NCBI GenBank assembly: GCA_041687095.1
Contig: JAWLCQ010000014.1
Coordinates: forward strand, 1 to 49,479
Direction of reading: 5' to 3'
Source: JAWLCQ01 sp041687095
GTDB taxonomy: Bacteria; Planctomycetota; Phycisphaerae; SM23-33
DNA length: 49,479 bases
Positions 1-8,050 of the stretch are shown one piece after another; positions within the stretch are counted from its first letter, which is position 1; the number at the start of each line of letters is the position of its first letter. Below the pieces are notes generated by a model. It searched no databases, had not been told where the DNA came from, and worked only from the letters and a program-made list of their open reading frames with translations. Made by a program: the position numbers and the translations under genes.

Positions 1-127
1 AAAAGCGGCGGTGAACCGCCGCACTCCACAAGAGCCGCCGCGAGCCCGGGGATGCTCCCGCAGAGATGCACCCGCCGAGATGTGTAGAACAACGAGGTCA
101 GGAGACCCCCAACGCAGGCGGGTGGGC
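1..127. repeat. Window-edge noncoding segment with hairpin and family A repeat
   Basis: A small hairpin (stem GCGGCGG/CCGCCGC, loop TGAA) lies at 5-22. A copy of repeat family A (core GTGTAGAACAACGAGGTC) lies at 77-120. The same 44-nt block occurs nearly unchanged at 12221-12263, and further copies are at 11281-11315, 11627-11660 and 11836-11870. No gene is visible here. The copy ends just beyond the stop codon of the minus-strand gene that follows. Confidence 0.75.
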
Positions 128-2026
128 TCAGCCCTCGATCAGCGATTCGGTGGGGGCGGGGACGTACTGGTAGGGCTGCTGGGGGCGGGACTCGAAGAGC
201 GCCCCCATCGCCGACAGCGGCGAACTCACCAGGTTGAACAGCAGCCCGGCGGGGTTGAGCGGCAGCGAGCCGTAGCCCTCGAAGAGGATGCCCTCGGCGT
301 CGGCGGAGATGCCCTCGACGTGCCCGATGAGGTACTTCTCCAGCGTGGACAGGGCGGGCAGCCACTCGGGCAGCAGGGGCGTGCCCGCCTGGTTCCCGGC
401 GGCGTTGGCGAGGGTGGTCCAGCCCACCAGCGCCAGCGGGTAGGCGTGGCGGGCGACCTGCGGGGTGTCGGTGTAGCTCAGGAGGGCGGGCTTGCCGGTG
501 AGGTAGGCGCGGAGCTTCTGGAACCGCGGCGTGCCCGTCAGGGGCGGGGCGGGCGGTTCGGCGATGGCGGTCTGCACGACCTGCGGGTACAGGCCCACGT
601 ACAGCCGCTTGCGGTGGATGGCCCAGGCGGGGGCGATGGGCAGGAGGCTCTCCCCGACGGGCGCGAGGTACTGCACCCGCCCGCGAGGGGTGCGGACGGT
701 GCGGACGCGGAAGCGGGAGGCCGGGGGGCGGGGGTCCCCCGGGGCGGTCGCCGTGGCGGTCTCCTGGAAGCGGGCGAGGACCTTGTCGAGGGCGGTGCGG
801 AAGGCCTCCTCGTTGGTCAGTTCGACGGAGAGGACCGTGCCCGTGAGCAGCCCCCCCAGGGAGGGGGCGCTGGCGAGGACCCAGGTGTCGCCCAGGTGGG
901 CGAGCAGATCGTCGGTGACGGACACGCCGAGTTCCTCGCTGATCCCCTGGAGCATTCCCTGGAGCTGGCGGTCGGTGTTGGGGTCCAGCGCCCGCAGGGC
1001 CCGCCGCGTCTCCTCGTAGACGGCGAGGGGGCTGACGTTGGCAGCCTGGGCGAAGAGGGTGTCGTCGGGGACGCCCTCGAGGTCGGAATCGAGGATCGGG
1101 GCCCCGGCGTACAGCAGCAGCAGCCCGCGGTGGGGGGCGGGCGTCTGCAGGCGGAAGCGGGAGTACATCCCGCGGTCGACGATGCGGACGGTCCCGGCGT
1201 AGGTGGTCGCCTTGTCCATCCCCGCCGCCTGCAGGACGGCCTGCAGGTCCGGGGCCTGGGGCGATCCCTGCCGCAGGGCCGCGTCGGCGAGGGGGCGGAG
1301 GATCTCCACCGCGCGCTGGACGTGGGCGTAGACGGCGATCTGCACGTTGTCCCCGCTCACCGGCTGCAGGGCCCCCGTGAACCCCGCCGCCCGCCCCAGC
1401 GACTCCTCCGCCGTCGTCGCGAACAGGCGCTGGGGCGTGTCGGCCGGGCCCAGCGTGACGAAGAATAGCGGCCCGCCCTGCTTGGGCGTGAACGTCCCCA
1501 CCGCCAGGGTCACGCCCTCGTCCACCGTCAGGGTGTGGTAGCGGGCGTTGTCGGCGATGTGGGGCTCGAACGGGAGGCCCTGGGACTCGGCGAGGGCGGC
1601 GAGGAGGGCCTCCCAGTGCTTCTCGAAGGCCTCGCGGTCGTCCTCGAGGCGGAGCAGGAGGATCATGGGCGGCAGGGCGGGGCGCTCGCCCAGGTCCCCG
1701 GGGTCGAGGACCGCGACGGCCAGCGGGTGGCGCCACAGCAGGCGGGCCATGGACCAGCCCTGGCCGAAGAGTTCGCGGGAGGGCCCCTCGGGCAGTTGGG
1801 CCTGGGCGGCGGTCTCGAGGGCGGCGACGACGTCGCGGGCGAAGGGTTCGTCGAGGAGCTGGCCCATCATGGACCCGCTGAAGGTCAGGGTCTTGCCCGC
1901 CCAGGCGGCGTAGAGGAGGGTATCGGCGGGCAGGTGTTCGGCGAGGGGGGCGGACGGCGTCTGCGCCAGTGCAGGACTGACGGAAAGCAGCGCGATCCCC
2001 AGCAGCCAACCCGTGCGATGTCGCAT
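128..2026 (-). CDS. Secreted protein of unknown function, DUF3352-like
   Basis: A 632-residue protein. It opens with a clear Sec signal peptide (basic MRHR, then a hydrophobic stretch ending near ALA at residue 21). The mature part begins with a LPADTLLYAAWAG motif, which resembles the start of DUF3352-type proteins common in planctomycetes. The rest alternates strands and helices and has no catalytic motif I recognise. There is no transmembrane segment after the signal peptide, so the product is probably periplasmic or exported. The start is supported by AAGGAG eight bases upstream. It is divergent from the DUF1570-like lipoprotein gene. The family assignment is a resemblance only, and the function is unknown. 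Confidence 0.75.
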   Translation of the reverse strand: MRHRTGWLLGIALLSVSPALAQTPSAPLAEHLPADTLLYAAWAGKTLTFSGSMMGQLLDEPFARDVVAALETAAQAQLPEGPSRELFGQGWSMARLLWRHPLAVAVLDPGDLGERPALPPMILLLRLEDDREAFEKHWEALLAALAESQGLPFEPHIADNARYHTLTVDEGVTLAVGTFTPKQGGPLFFVTLGPADTPQRLFATTAEESLGRAAGFTGALQPVSGDNVQIAVYAHVQRAVEILRPLADAALRQGSPQAPDLQAVLQAAGMDKATTYAGTVRIVDRGMYSRFRLQTPAPHRGLLLLYAGAPILDSDLEGVPDDTLFAQAANVSPLAVYEETRRALRALDPNTDRQLQGMLQGISEELGVSVTDDLLAHLGDTWVLASAPSLGGLLTGTVLSVELTNEEAFRTALDKVLARFQETATATAPGDPRPPASRFRVRTVRTPRGRVQYLAPVGESLLPIAPAWAIHRKRLYVGLYPQVVQTAIAEPPAPPLTGTPRFQKLRAYLTGKPALLSYTDTPQVARHAYPLALVGWTTLANAAGNQAGTPLLPEWLPALSTLEKYLIGHVEGISADAEGILFEGYGSLPLNPAGLLFNLVSSPLSAMGALFESRPQQPYQYVPAPTESLIEG

Positions 2027-2200
2027 GGCGGGTCTCCTTCCTGTTGCGGCAGTGTATGGTGTCCCGGTAACCGCAGGCGGCGAGCCCGACGGGGAGGTGT
2101 TCCGCAGCTATCATCGTACGTCGCCCCCCGCGGCCCCCGCCAGACAAATCCCCGCACCTCCCCGGCGACAAAACGCGGTTCCGCCCGCTCCCTTGTCCGG

Positions 2201-2213
2201 TATAATCGCCCCC
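2201..2213 (+). promoter_or_regulatory. Consensus -10 box placed for a leaderless transcript
   Basis: A perfect TATAAT (2201-2206) ends seven bases before the ATG at 2214, so transcription would start at or next to the start codon. No Shine-Dalgarno sequence precedes this ATG. The -35 region (about 2178-2183) is weak. Confidence 0.5.
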
Positions 2214-3200
2214 ATGTTCCACACACAGCGAATCGTCGGCGGATGGGTCCTTCTCGCCCTGGTCCTGCTTACCCTCTCGGGCTGCGCCCCCTCCCCGCCC
2301 CCCGAGCCCCTCGGGACGTCCATGATCGTCCCCCAGCGCGTCGAGCCCTGGGGCGCCCGCGGGCGGCAGATCCACACCGACCGCTACGAGATCTTCACCA
2401 CCCTCCCGAGCCAGAACCTCACGACGCTGCTCCCCGGGTTCCTCGAAGCCGCCCACGAGAACTACCTCCAGCTCACCGGTCTGCCCTCCGCCCCCCCAGC
2501 CGACCCGTGGACCGTGTACCTCTTCGCCAATCGCCAGGAGTGGGACGCCCTCACCCGCGCCAGGATCGGGCAGAGCGTGCCCATCGAGGCGGGCGGGTAC
2601 TCCTACGACGGGGTCTGCGTGTTCTGGAATATCGGGATCCTGCCCACGCTCTCCGTCGCCGCCCACGAGTCGCTCCACCAGTTCTTCCACTACCGCCTCG
2701 TGGACCGCCTGCCCGCGTGGGCGGAGGAGGGCCTGTGCGCGACGGCCGAGGGGTACGACCTCGTCGGGACCAGCGTGGTCTTCAACCCCAACCGCAACCT
2801 GATGCGGTACGCGGACCTGCGGAGCACGATCGGCAACCACGAGCGGTGGCGGGACCTGGAGTCGCTGCTGACGCTGCACTCGATGGAGGCCGCCGCCGGG
2901 GCCAAAACCTCCCACCAGGCCGTGGGCTACTACGGGCAGCTCTGGGCGCTGCTGCACTACATCCGCAATACCCCCCGCTACCGCGCCGGGCTGCACCGCC
3001 TCGTCCGGGACGCCGCCACCGGCCGCCTCGCCGACGTGCTCCTGCTGGAGCACGACGAGCACGAGCGCCTCCTCGCCAACCCCCTGGAGTACAACCGCCG
3101 CGTCTCCCTCCCGCTGTTCGTCCACTACATCGACCCCGACCTCGAGGCGTTCGAGAAGGCCTACCGCGCCCACGCCATCCGGCTCGCCGGCCTCGAGTAG
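2214..3200 (+). CDS. Lipoprotein with gluzincin-type HExxH motif (DUF1570-like)
   Basis: A 328-residue protein. The N-terminus has a lipoprotein signal (hydrophobic segment, then LSGC), so it is probably membrane-anchored outside the cytoplasm. Residues 151-155 read HESLH, an HExxH zinc-binding motif. About 16 residues later WAEEG (169-173) offers the downstream glutamate of a gluzincin metallopeptidase. This layout matches DUF1570-type putative peptidases of planctomycetes; activity is not proven. The frame stays open upstream, but ATG 2214 is chosen because the lipoprotein signal begins there and a TATAAT box lies just before it. It is divergent from the secreted protein at 128-2026. Confidence 0.8.
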   Translation: MFHTQRIVGGWVLLALVLLTLSGCAPSPPPEPLGTSMIVPQRVEPWGARGRQIHTDRYEIFTTLPSQNLTTLLPGFLEAAHENYLQLTGLPSAPPADPWTVYLFANRQEWDALTRARIGQSVPIEAGGYSYDGVCVFWNIGILPTLSVAAHESLHQFFHYRLVDRLPAWAEEGLCATAEGYDLVGTSVVFNPNRNLMRYADLRSTIGNHERWRDLESLLTLHSMEAAAGAKTSHQAVGYYGQLWALLHYIRNTPRYRAGLHRLVRDAATGRLADVLLLEHDEHERLLANPLEYNRRVSLPLFVHYIDPDLEAFEKAYRAHAIRLAGLE

Positions 3201-3257
3201 CCGATCGGGACAGAGGGGCAAGACTTTCCACACAACTCGTCACCCCTTCCGTAGTAC

Positions 3258-3331
3258 GCAGGGATGCAGGGGATGCACGGGATCGGAGCAAAGAAACTCC
3301 CATCCCTTGCATCCCCTGCATCCCTGCCTGC
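3258..3331. repeat. Palindromic repeat family E, copy 1 (tandem-word arms)
   Basis: An inverted repeat. Each arm is three variants of a word resembling GCAGGGAT (GCAGGGAT, GCAGGGGAT, GCACGGGAT); the opposite arm is the reverse complement, around a short GGAGCAAAGAAACTCC centre. A second copy with the same arms lies at 15889-15962. It occupies the gap between the DUF1570-like gene and ispH. Confidence 0.85.
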
Positions 3332-3376
3332 TTCGCAGGATGTGTGGATGCCAATGCCCAGGGGAGAAGGGTCTCG

Positions 3377-4519
3377 CTACCCCAGCAGCTTGGCCAGGCG
3401 TTCCAGCACGTCCTCCACCACGATCTCGGGCGAGGACGCCCCGGCGAGGACGCCCAGCACCAGCGGGCGTTTGGGGGGGCACCATTGGGGGATGGTATGC
3501 TCGGACCCGGTCCGCGGGTCGAAGGTGCGGATGGCGTCGGGGGCGAGGAGGGCGGCGGCGTCCTCGATGAAGAACGACGGGCCGTACTGCCCCGCCAGCT
3601 CGAACAGGTGCCGCGTGTTCGACGACCCGAACCCCCCGACCACCAGCGTCAGGTCGCACCCGGAGCTGCACAGCTCGACGGCGGCGGACTGGCGGTCCTG
3701 GGTGGCGCGGCAGACGGTGGGCTGGAAGCGCAGGCGCTGGTCGGCCTCGTCCCCGAACCGTTCCCCGAAGGCCTGCTGGAGCATCTCGCGGACGCGGAGG
3801 GTATCCTCGTAGAGCATCGTGGTCTGGGAGACCTGGGCGGTGCGGAGGAAGGGCCCCAGCGAGTCGGCGTTCGTCGCGTCAGGGCCGAACGCCTCGCGGA
3901 AGCGGTCGGCGGGGACCTCGCCCACGAGCATCCGCGCGAACTGCCGCACCTCCTCCATCGACCCGGTAACGACGTAGCGGGCCCCGGCGGCGTCGAGGCG
4001 GGACTTGGTCACCACCGTCTCGTCGTGCCTCGCCCGCCCGTAGATCAGCACCCCGTAGCCTTCGTCGGCGGATTGCTGGGCCCAGCGGTGCAGCCGCAGC
4101 ACGTCCCCGCAGGTGGTATCGACGATGCGGCACCCGATGGCGCCGAGGCGCTTCTCGATCGGCAGGGGCACGCCGAACGCCGGGATCACCGCCGTGTCCG
4201 ACGCCCCCACGTACCGCTCCAGCGCGTCGCGCTGCTCGGGCGTGAGGATCCGCACGCCCATCTGCTCGAAGTGCTCGTTCACCCACGGGTTGTGGATGAT
4301 CTGCCCGAGGAGGAAGTAGCGGCTGTCGGGGGGCGGGGCCTCGTACAGGGCCCGCTCGAGCATCGACAGCGCCCGGCGGACCCCGCGGCAGAACCCGAAG
4401 ACGCGGGGGATCCGCACCTCCCCCCACGGCCGGCGCCACACGTTCCCCGCCTGGCGGACGCGATCCAGCAGGTCGCTGGCGAAGGGGTCCCGCGGGGGCG
4501 ATGATCGATCGTTGCTCAT
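3377..4519 (-). CDS. ispH: 4-hydroxy-3-methylbut-2-enyl diphosphate reductase (IspH/LytB)
   Basis: The last enzyme of the MEP isoprenoid pathway, reducing HMBPP to IPP and DMAPP with an iron-sulfur cluster. The three cluster cysteines are visible: Cys44 in FGFCRGV, Cys137 in VDTTCGD and Cys270 in QPTVCRATQ. Conserved HNP is at residues 76-78, and the GGFGSSNTRHL segment near the C-terminus is typical. At 380 residues it is longer than the E. coli enzyme, with about 30 extra N-terminal residues. It lies nine bases downstream of the coiled-coil protein gene and is probably the last gene of the sigma-factor operon. Confidence 0.95.
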   Translation of the reverse strand: MSNDRSSPPRDPFASDLLDRVRQAGNVWRRPWGEVRIPRVFGFCRGVRRALSMLERALYEAPPPDSRYFLLGQIIHNPWVNEHFEQMGVRILTPEQRDALERYVGASDTAVIPAFGVPLPIEKRLGAIGCRIVDTTCGDVLRLHRWAQQSADEGYGVLIYGRARHDETVVTKSRLDAAGARYVVTGSMEEVRQFARMLVGEVPADRFREAFGPDATNADSLGPFLRTAQVSQTTMLYEDTLRVREMLQQAFGERFGDEADQRLRFQPTVCRATQDRQSAAVELCSSGCDLTLVVGGFGSSNTRHLFELAGQYGPSFFIEDAAALLAPDAIRTFDPRTGSEHTIPQWCPPKRPLVLGVLAGASSPEIVVEDVLERLAKLLG

Positions 4520-4528
4520 GCGGACAGT

Positions 4529-5176
4529 TTACGGCGCGTCGTCGAGCGGGTCGAGGGGCGGGCGCTTGTTGTCGAGGACGCGGGTGAACCGCTCCTCGAT
4601 CAGCTCGTCCTTCCGCTGCTCCCGGGCTTCAAGCCCCTCGCGGAGCTGCTTCACCTGCTCCTCCAGGGCCTTGAGGCGGGCCTCGTAGCGTTTCTGTTCG
4701 GCGGCGAACTGGGCGACGATGGCCGTGCGGAGCTGCTCGCGCAGTTCGGCGCGGCGGGCGTCGTCGGGGGCGTCGCGGAGGGCGCGGGCGAGGCGGGCGA
4801 CCTCGATGCGGGCCTCGTGCTCGGCGAGGACGGACTCGCGCTCCTCGGGGTCCATCCGCTTCAGCCGCTCGTGCCAGTCCCAGAGGAACCCCATCGCGCG
4901 GCGATACCGCCAGGGCTGCTCCTCCTTGAGCTGCATCAGCCGCTCGTGGTACTCGGGGCGGCGTTGGCGGATGGCGTCGAGGAGTTCGGCCTCCTGCGCC
5001 TCCGTCAGCGCGCGCGGCGGGGGCCCGTGGCGCTCGCCGCGCGGCCCGTCCTGCGGCCCGTCCATCCGGGGGGCGCGTTCGGGGCGGGAGGCGGGCGCCT
5101 CGTCGGCGGCCGGCAAGCCCGTCGCCGCGGCCGTTACCATCGCCACCATCACCATCAGCATCCATCGACGCATCAT
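4529..5176 (-). CDS. Exported coiled-coil protein, possible periplasmic stress sensor
   Basis: A 215-residue protein with a signal peptide (MMRRWMLMVMVAMVTAAATGLPA) and a proline-rich linker to about residue 60. The rest is almost entirely charged alpha-helix, rich in Arg, Glu and Leu, with a predicted coiled coil around 140-195. The overall look recalls small periplasmic helical proteins of the Spy/CpxP or heavy-metal-sensor type, but no LTxxQ motif clinches it. It sits directly downstream of a sigma/anti-sigma pair, so a role in sensing envelope state for that pair is plausible inference. It belongs to the minus-strand unit ending in ispH. Confidence 0.75.
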   Translation of the reverse strand: MMRRWMLMVMVAMVTAAATGLPAADEAPASRPERAPRMDGPQDGPRGERHGPPPRALTEAQEAELLDAIRQRRPEYHERLMQLKEEQPWRYRRAMGFLWDWHERLKRMDPEERESVLAEHEARIEVARLARALRDAPDDARRAELREQLRTAIVAQFAAEQKRYEARLKALEEQVKQLREGLEAREQRKDELIEERFTRVLDNKRPPLDPLDDAP

Positions 5177-5201
5177 CGTCGCACCTCGCAGTCCCGCACC
5201 G

Positions 5202-5762
5202 TCAGCTTTCCAGCTCCAGCAGCGGGTCGTGGATCCAGAACTCGTTCATGGACTCCTGCAGCGTTTCGATCCGCCCGTCCAGGTCGCTCGTCCCGTCGCC
5301 CAGCGTCGCCGCCGCCATCTCCATCCGCAGGGACGCGATCTCGTCGGAGAGGGCGTCGAGTTCCACGGGGGCGTTGGCGTCCCGGGCGGCGAGGGCGGCG
5401 ATGGCGTCCATGGGCAGCTCGGGCAGCGGTGCGCGGGCCTCCGTCCCCGCCCCCGGGCCCCCCGCGGGCCGCTCCGGGACGAGGGAGAACGTCAGCACGA
5501 TCATCGCCGCCACCGCCGCCGCGGCCGCCACGTACCGGCCCAGCGGCACAGCCCGCCGGGGCAGGCCCAGAGCGGCCGAGCGGGCCCGGCGGTGCGCCCG
5601 CTGCATTGCCTCCGGGGGGACCGCGACGTCCATCGCGCTCCCCGCCCGCCTCTCCAGGGCGCGGATCTCCTCCGCCGCCCCGCGCTCGTCGGCCGTCAGC
5701 TCGACGTTCTCTCCGTCGAGCCATCTCGCCATCCGCTCGTACTGTGCTTCATTCCATTCCAT
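5202..5762 (-). CDS. Putative membrane-bound anti-sigma factor
   Basis: A 186-residue protein with an acidic cytoplasmic N-terminal part (about 1-70, beginning MEWNEAQYERMARWLDGE), one transmembrane helix at about 77-95 (YVAAAAAVAAMIVLTFSLV) and an external Pro/Glu-rich tail. Its start overlaps the end of the sigma-factor gene by 14 bases, which indicates translational coupling. No zinc-binding HxxxCxxC motif is seen, so it is not a ZAS-type anti-sigma factor by sequence. The role is inferred from topology and gene order: the N-terminal part would hold the sigma factor and the tail would sense the periplasm together with the coiled-coil protein encoded next. Confidence 0.75.
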   Translation of the reverse strand: MEWNEAQYERMARWLDGENVELTADERGAAEEIRALERRAGSAMDVAVPPEAMQRAHRRARSAALGLPRRAVPLGRYVAAAAAVAAMIVLTFSLVPERPAGGPGAGTEARAPLPELPMDAIAALAARDANAPVELDALSDEIASLRMEMAAATLGDGTSDLDGRIETLQESMNEFWIHDPLLELES

Positions 5763-6330
5763 CGTCTGCCCCCAGCAGGTCCCGCAGCTTTTTGAGCCCG
5801 CGGTGGACCTTCGCCAGGACCGTTCCGGTCGGACAGCCGCACATCGCGGCGATTTCCTTGTAGCTCAGCTCCCCGAAGTGGCGGAGCAGGATCATCTCTC
5901 GCGTCCCGTCGTCCAGTTTCGCCAGGGCCTGGCGGACGCGGTGGCCGGCCTCCTCGATCCGCATCGCCGTTCCCACCGCGGGCCCGTCGGCGGGGATGCG
6001 GTCGGCGAGCGATCCGCCGTCGGAATCCTCGCTCGCGAGGCTGACGAGCAGCCCGCGCGTCTTGCGGCGGCGGATGCGGTCGCGGACGAGGTTGGCGGCG
6101 ATGCGGAACAGCCACGGTTCCAGCCGCCCGCGCTCGTCGTACCGCTCCAGCGTCCGCACCACCCGCAGCGACAGCTCGGCGAGGAGGTCCTCGGCGTCGT
6201 GGTGGTGGCCGGTCGTCCGCAGGAAGTACCCGTACAGGCGCGGACCGTACTCGGCGAGCAGCGCCTCGTAGGCGGCCGGCTCGCCTCGCTTGGCCCGGGC
6301 GATGGTGTCGGGGTGTTCCTGGGGTTCCAT
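5749..6330 (-). CDS. ECF-type RNA polymerase sigma factor
   Basis: A 193-residue sigma-70 family protein of extracytoplasmic-function size. Region 2 spans about 20-90 (YEALLAEYGPRLYGYFLRTT, then DAEDLLAELSLRVVRTLERYD and PWLFRIAANLVRDRIRR). Region 4 is about 130-190, with the helix-turn-helix ELSYKEIAAMCGCPTGTVLAKVHRG. The frame stays open upstream to 6963, but MEPQEHPDTIARAKRG at 6330 is the natural beginning of such proteins. The stop overlaps the anti-sigma start. It heads a four-gene minus-strand cluster ending in ispH. Confidence 0.9.
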   Translation of the reverse strand: MEPQEHPDTIARAKRGEPAAYEALLAEYGPRLYGYFLRTTGHHHDAEDLLAELSLRVVRTLERYDERGRLEPWLFRIAANLVRDRIRRRKTRGLLVSLASEDSDGGSLADRIPADGPAVGTAMRIEEAGHRVRQALAKLDDGTREMILLRHFGELSYKEIAAMCGCPTGTVLAKVHRGLKKLRDLLGADDGME

Positions 6331-6493
6331 TGCATCCACTTGGCTTAACGCACCAAGCCCGCCCGCATTGCGGGGGGGAGGGGGAGAGCGATCAGCTATT
6401 GTACCTACTTCCCCAACACCCTGCGTGTCCTGTACAGTTGAACTCTCAGACACGTACCGCCCGTGTGGAGGCGGCCCAGCACAAGGAGTTGCC

Positions 6494-7516
6494 ATGAACC
6501 TTCGCCTCGTCTGCCTGACCGCCTCGACGCTCTGCCTGCTCGCCCTTGCCGCCGTGTGCGTGCTGTCGCTTCCCGCCCCCGCCGCCGCCCCCCCCGCGGC
6601 CACCCCCGCGGCCGCCGAGCCCCCTCCGCCCCCGCCCATCCTCGCGACCGAGCAGGACCAGGCCCTCGCCGCCGAGTTCCGCCGCCTGCAGGAAACGATC
6701 ACCGAACCGGCCGCCACCGAACTCCTCCACGCCGTCGCCCCCTGGATGCCCAACATGGTCGCCCAACTCGCCGGGGAGAAGCCCGCCTCCGAAGACGCCC
6801 TCGCCAAGGCCCGCAAGGCCATCGGCGACCGCGTGAAGGAACTGCAGAACCAGGTCGAGTGGCCCGACCCCAAGAGCTTCACCTTCGCCCGCGCCAAGGG
6901 CCCCATCGTTATCGACGGGGTGCTCGACGACGACGCCTGGAAGGACGTCCCCGCCCACCCCATGCCCTACGAACTCAACGCCAAGACCCCCGGGGCGGAC
7001 GCCCCCGTGTCGGCGGTGCGGCTGCTGTGGGATGACGAGTACCTCTACTTCGCCTTCGCCTGCGAGGACAGCGAGATCGACGCCCCGAAGCTCGAGCGCG
7101 ACGGGCCGGTCTACGACTACGACTGCGTCGAGGTCTTCGTCATGCCCAACCCCCGCTGGGGCATGTACTGGGAGCTGAACCTCAGCCCCTCCAAGTCGCA
7201 GCTCGACCGCGTCTACACCAAGTACCGCCGGCAGTTCGGCTCCTACCGCCTCGAGGGCGAGCAGATGCAGGGCCTCAAGTGGGAAACCACCCTCACCGGG
7301 CCCGCCGATGCGCCCACGGGCTACATCGTCGAGGTGGCGATGCCCATCTCCGAACTGCCCGCCTGGGGCGGCAAGCCCAAGGCCGGCGACAGCATGCTGC
7401 TGCTGTGCTCGCGGATCTCGCGGACGGCCGGCAAGAACCGCTTCTACGCCATCACCCCCATCTGCACCTGGTTCCACAACATGTGGGCGTACGCCCCGGC
7501 GACGCTGGGGGAGTAG
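6494..7516 (+). CDS. Secreted CBM9-like carbohydrate-binding protein
   Basis: A 340-residue protein with a signal sequence (MNLRLVCLTASTLCLLALAAVCVLSLPAPAAA), an Ala/Pro-rich linker and a helical segment (about 50-120). The C-terminal domain from about residue 135 is of the CBM9/DOMON type: PIVIDGVLDDDAWKDVP, then RLLWDDEYLYFAFACEDSEID and YDYDCVEVFVMP. CBM9 domains bind glycan ends; here there is no attached catalytic domain. AAGGAG lies six bases before ATG 6494. A similar domain ends the giant protein at 41974-46716. A GC-rich hairpin follows the stop. Confidence 0.85.
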   Translation: MNLRLVCLTASTLCLLALAAVCVLSLPAPAAAPPAATPAAAEPPPPPPILATEQDQALAAEFRRLQETITEPAATELLHAVAPWMPNMVAQLAGEKPASEDALAKARKAIGDRVKELQNQVEWPDPKSFTFARAKGPIVIDGVLDDDAWKDVPAHPMPYELNAKTPGADAPVSAVRLLWDDEYLYFAFACEDSEIDAPKLERDGPVYDYDCVEVFVMPNPRWGMYWELNLSPSKSQLDRVYTKYRRQFGSYRLEGEQMQGLKWETTLTGPADAPTGYIVEVAMPISELPAWGGKPKAGDSMLLLCSRISRTAGKNRFYAITPICTWFHNMWAYAPATLGE

Positions 7517-7585
7517 GCCCCGCGGCCGGGAGACCGAAGGCCGGGGAGGCCGGCGCCTCCTGCTGACAGCGATTCAGGCCATTGA

Positions 7586-7616
7586 CGCCCCCCGCGCCGT
7601 CGGGGGGCGTTGCTTT
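7586..7616 (+). terminator. Probable intrinsic terminator
   Basis: Stem CGCCCCCC (7586-7593) pairs with GGGGGGCG (7602-7609) around an eight-base loop and is followed by TTGCTTT. It lies between the convergent CBM9-like gene and the hicB-like gene and may serve both. Confidence 0.6.
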
Positions 7617-7626
7617 GCGCCTTGCG

Positions 7627-8034
7627 CTACTTCGCCTCCGTCAGCGCCGTCGTGCGGAGGAAGTCCGAGAGCCCCCGGAAGCCCTTCTGGCGGGCCGAGG
7701 TCTCCAGCAGGGCCTTCTCCTCGGGCGTGAGGCGGACGTTCACCTGCTCCGACCGCACGCCCCGCCGGGCCGGGGCGGGAGGGGACTCGTCCGCCTCCAG
7801 CATGGTGGCGATCGCCGCGGTCAGCGCCTCGCGCGTGTGCTCCACGCACCGATCGGGCGTGCGGCCCTCCCCGAAGACCGTCGGCATCTCCAGCCCGTGC
7901 CCGTACCACTCCCCGTCCTCGAAGGCGAGGACGATCTCGTACCGCTCGGCGAGCGCGCGGGCCCTGGCGAGCACCTTGCGATCGAACGGGCGGTCCACCG
8001 CGGAGTCAGAGCTTTTCGATCTGGCGGACATCAT
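7627..8034 (-). CDS. HicB-family antitoxin-like protein, no HicA beside it
   Basis: A 135-residue protein. Residues about 30-85 form the partial RNase-H-like fold of HicB (ERYEIVLAFEDGEWYGHGLEMPTVFGEGRTPDRCVEHTREALTAAI in short overlapping segments). The C-terminal 40 residues (VNVRLTPEEKALLETSARQKG, then SDFLRTTAL) form a ribbon-helix-helix-like DNA-binding domain. HicB normally neutralises the mRNA interferase HicA, encoded next to it. No HicA-like frame is present in the gaps on either side (7517-7626 and 8035-8050), so this is an orphan that may act as a plain repressor. Two start codons in tandem (8034 and 8031) are possible. Confidence 0.75.
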   Translation of the reverse strand: MMSARSKSSDSAVDRPFDRKVLARARALAERYEIVLAFEDGEWYGHGLEMPTVFGEGRTPDRCVEHTREALTAAIATMLEADESPPAPARRGVRSEQVNVRLTPEEKALLETSARQKGFRGLSDFLRTTALTEAK

Positions 8035-8050
8035 TGCAGCATAGCACGCG

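Noticed and set aside
1535..4504. A 989-codon plus-strand open frame
   Set aside because: It lies antisense to, or in another frame of, the secreted protein, the lipoprotein and ispH, all of which have recognisable motifs. In GC-rich DNA such shadow frames are expected; its composition is Gly/Arg-rich without domains.
6331..6963. N-terminal extension of the sigma factor
   Set aside because: It overlaps the divergent CBM9-like gene and shows no sigma-factor homology; the conserved protein begins at 6330.
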